From the NCBI GenBank assembly GCA_964512985.1, contig CAZELI010000033.1, positions 1 to 21,945 of the forward strand: 21,945 nt of DNA. Reading direction: 5' to 3'. This document shows positions 21,671 through 21,945 of this stretch, piece by piece; within the stretch, counting starts at the first letter, position 1; the number at the start of each line of letters is the position of its first letter. Under the pieces are notes generated by a model. That model saw nothing but the letters and a program-made list of their open reading frames with translations, was not told where the DNA came from and did not search any database. Both the position numbers and the translations under genes were made by a program. The DNA comes from CAYPGT01 sp964512985 (lineage in GTDB: Bacteria; Cyanobacteriota; Vampirovibrionia; LMEP-6097).

Positions 21671-21889
21671 TTAAGATTTTTGTATCGTTAATAGCCAAGC
21701 CTGGGTTTCTAGCTGGGTCTGAGAAAGAATTGTATGCCCTTCCTCCACAACACTCTGGCTAACGCTAGTTATAGGTTCTCCATCATCAAGTAGGACCTCT
21801 AGTATTTCTCCAGACTGCAGAAGATCGAGTTTTAGCTTAGTCCTAACAAAATTGATGGGACATGGGACATTTCGTAAATCTAGATACAT
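21671..21889 (-). CDS. TusA/SirA-family sulfur carrier-like protein
   Basis: A 72-residue protein of the TusA fold. LDLRNVPCPINFVRTKLKLD carries the family's active Cys (C10) followed by Pro, but the usual CPxP is CPIN, a spelling I associate with cyanobacterial members. ILEVLLDDGEPITSV matches the conserved second half. TusA passes sulfur as a persulfide for tRNA thiolation or cofactor synthesis; whether this variant does so is unknown. The ATG at 21889 is 4 nt beyond the 3' CCA end of initiator tRNA, so the two are probably cotranscribed and separated by tRNA processing, which would leave an almost leaderless mRNA. Confidence 0.85.
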   Translation of the reverse strand: MYLDLRNVPCPINFVRTKLKLDLLQSGEILEVLLDDGEPITSVSQSVVEEGHTILSQTQLETQAWLLTIQKS

Positions 21890-21893
21890 AAAA

Positions 21894-21945
21894 TGGTTGC
21901 GGAGGCAAGATTTGAACTTACGACCTTTGGGTTATGAGCCCAACG
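21894..21945 (-). tRNA. initiator tRNA-fMet (CAT), partial
   Basis: The 3' part of a tRNA whose 5' end is beyond the window. The anticodon stem and loop TTGGG-CTCATAA-CCCAA contain anticodon CAT and the three consecutive G-C pairs that mark initiator tRNA. The T arm is GTAAG-TTCAAAT-CTTGC. The acceptor strand ends CTCCGCA-A-CCA, leaving A72 as in the initiator's unpaired 1-72 position. CCA is encoded. It resembles E. coli tRNA-fMet closely. Confidence 0.88.

Overview
The window is 21.9 kb of AT-rich bacterial chromosome with mostly housekeeping genes on both strands, interrupted by palindromic intergenic repeats and a few decayed or accessory loci. Several proteins look cyanobacteria-like: a TusA-family protein with CPIN instead of CPxP, a GyrB C-terminus reading MMPDQLWETTMNPESRTL, a MlaE-type permease and a group-3 (SigB/SigF-like) sigma factor. 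No photosynthesis gene is present. My best guess is a non-photosynthetic relative of the Cyanobacteria (Melainabacteria/Vampirovibrionia type), held at low to moderate confidence because it rests on recognition by eye.

Layout. 1-4.3 kb is accessory: a Tat-signal protein with a 15-bp coding repeat array, an unknown membrane-anchored protein (minus), a fragment of a second pirin gene with its promoter, an AAA ATPase with a PD-(D/E)XK-like C-terminus behind a repeated operator-like motif, and a full pirin gene (minus). 4.3-5.6 kb has a 126-bp hairpin element and fabH (minus), whose promoter is overlapped by a dyad. 5.6-9.2 kb is a tight plus-strand run: sigma factor, archaeal/eukaryotic-type prolyl-tRNA synthetase, an exported protein that starts on TTG inside the proS end, and a small zinc-ribbon protein. 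9.2-9.45 kb is a composite palindromic repeat.

9.45-12.3 kb is on the minus strand: gyrB, then a 62-residue gene carrying an IEG motif like Fic antitoxins (VbhA type), then a remnant of a Fic domain that lacks the catalytic HPFxxGNGR motif, then a small unknown gene. gyrB, the antitoxin-like gene and the Fic remnant are joined by stop/start overlaps. Known Fic toxins of this kind AMPylate GyrB, so a Fic relic coupled to its likely target is the most interesting observation here.

12.3-14.7 kb holds another palindromic repeat, a structured leader before a 76-residue basic protein with a strong ribosome-binding site, an unknown helical protein, and a fabG-like reductase (minus). 14.7-18.4 kb carries a succinate dehydrogenase/fumarate reductase flavoprotein, hisA and ribF, the last two overlapping by one base. 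18.4-21.9 kb has an unknown 312-residue protein, mlaE, a GNAT acetyltransferase (minus), rsmG, another palindromic repeat, a TusA-family gene (minus), and the 3' part of initiator tRNA-fMet (minus) running off the window edge.

Two genome-scale habits show up. Many genes have a TANNNT -10 box only 5-9 nt before the start codon and no Shine-Dalgarno, which suggests widespread leaderless transcription, while a minority (the exported protein at 7991, the small gene at 12774, fabH) have clear Shine-Dalgarno sites. Intergenic spaces carry a modular repeat family built from a CGTCATCCTGAGG outer arm, a GGATCCACT inner arm and exchangeable side hairpins.
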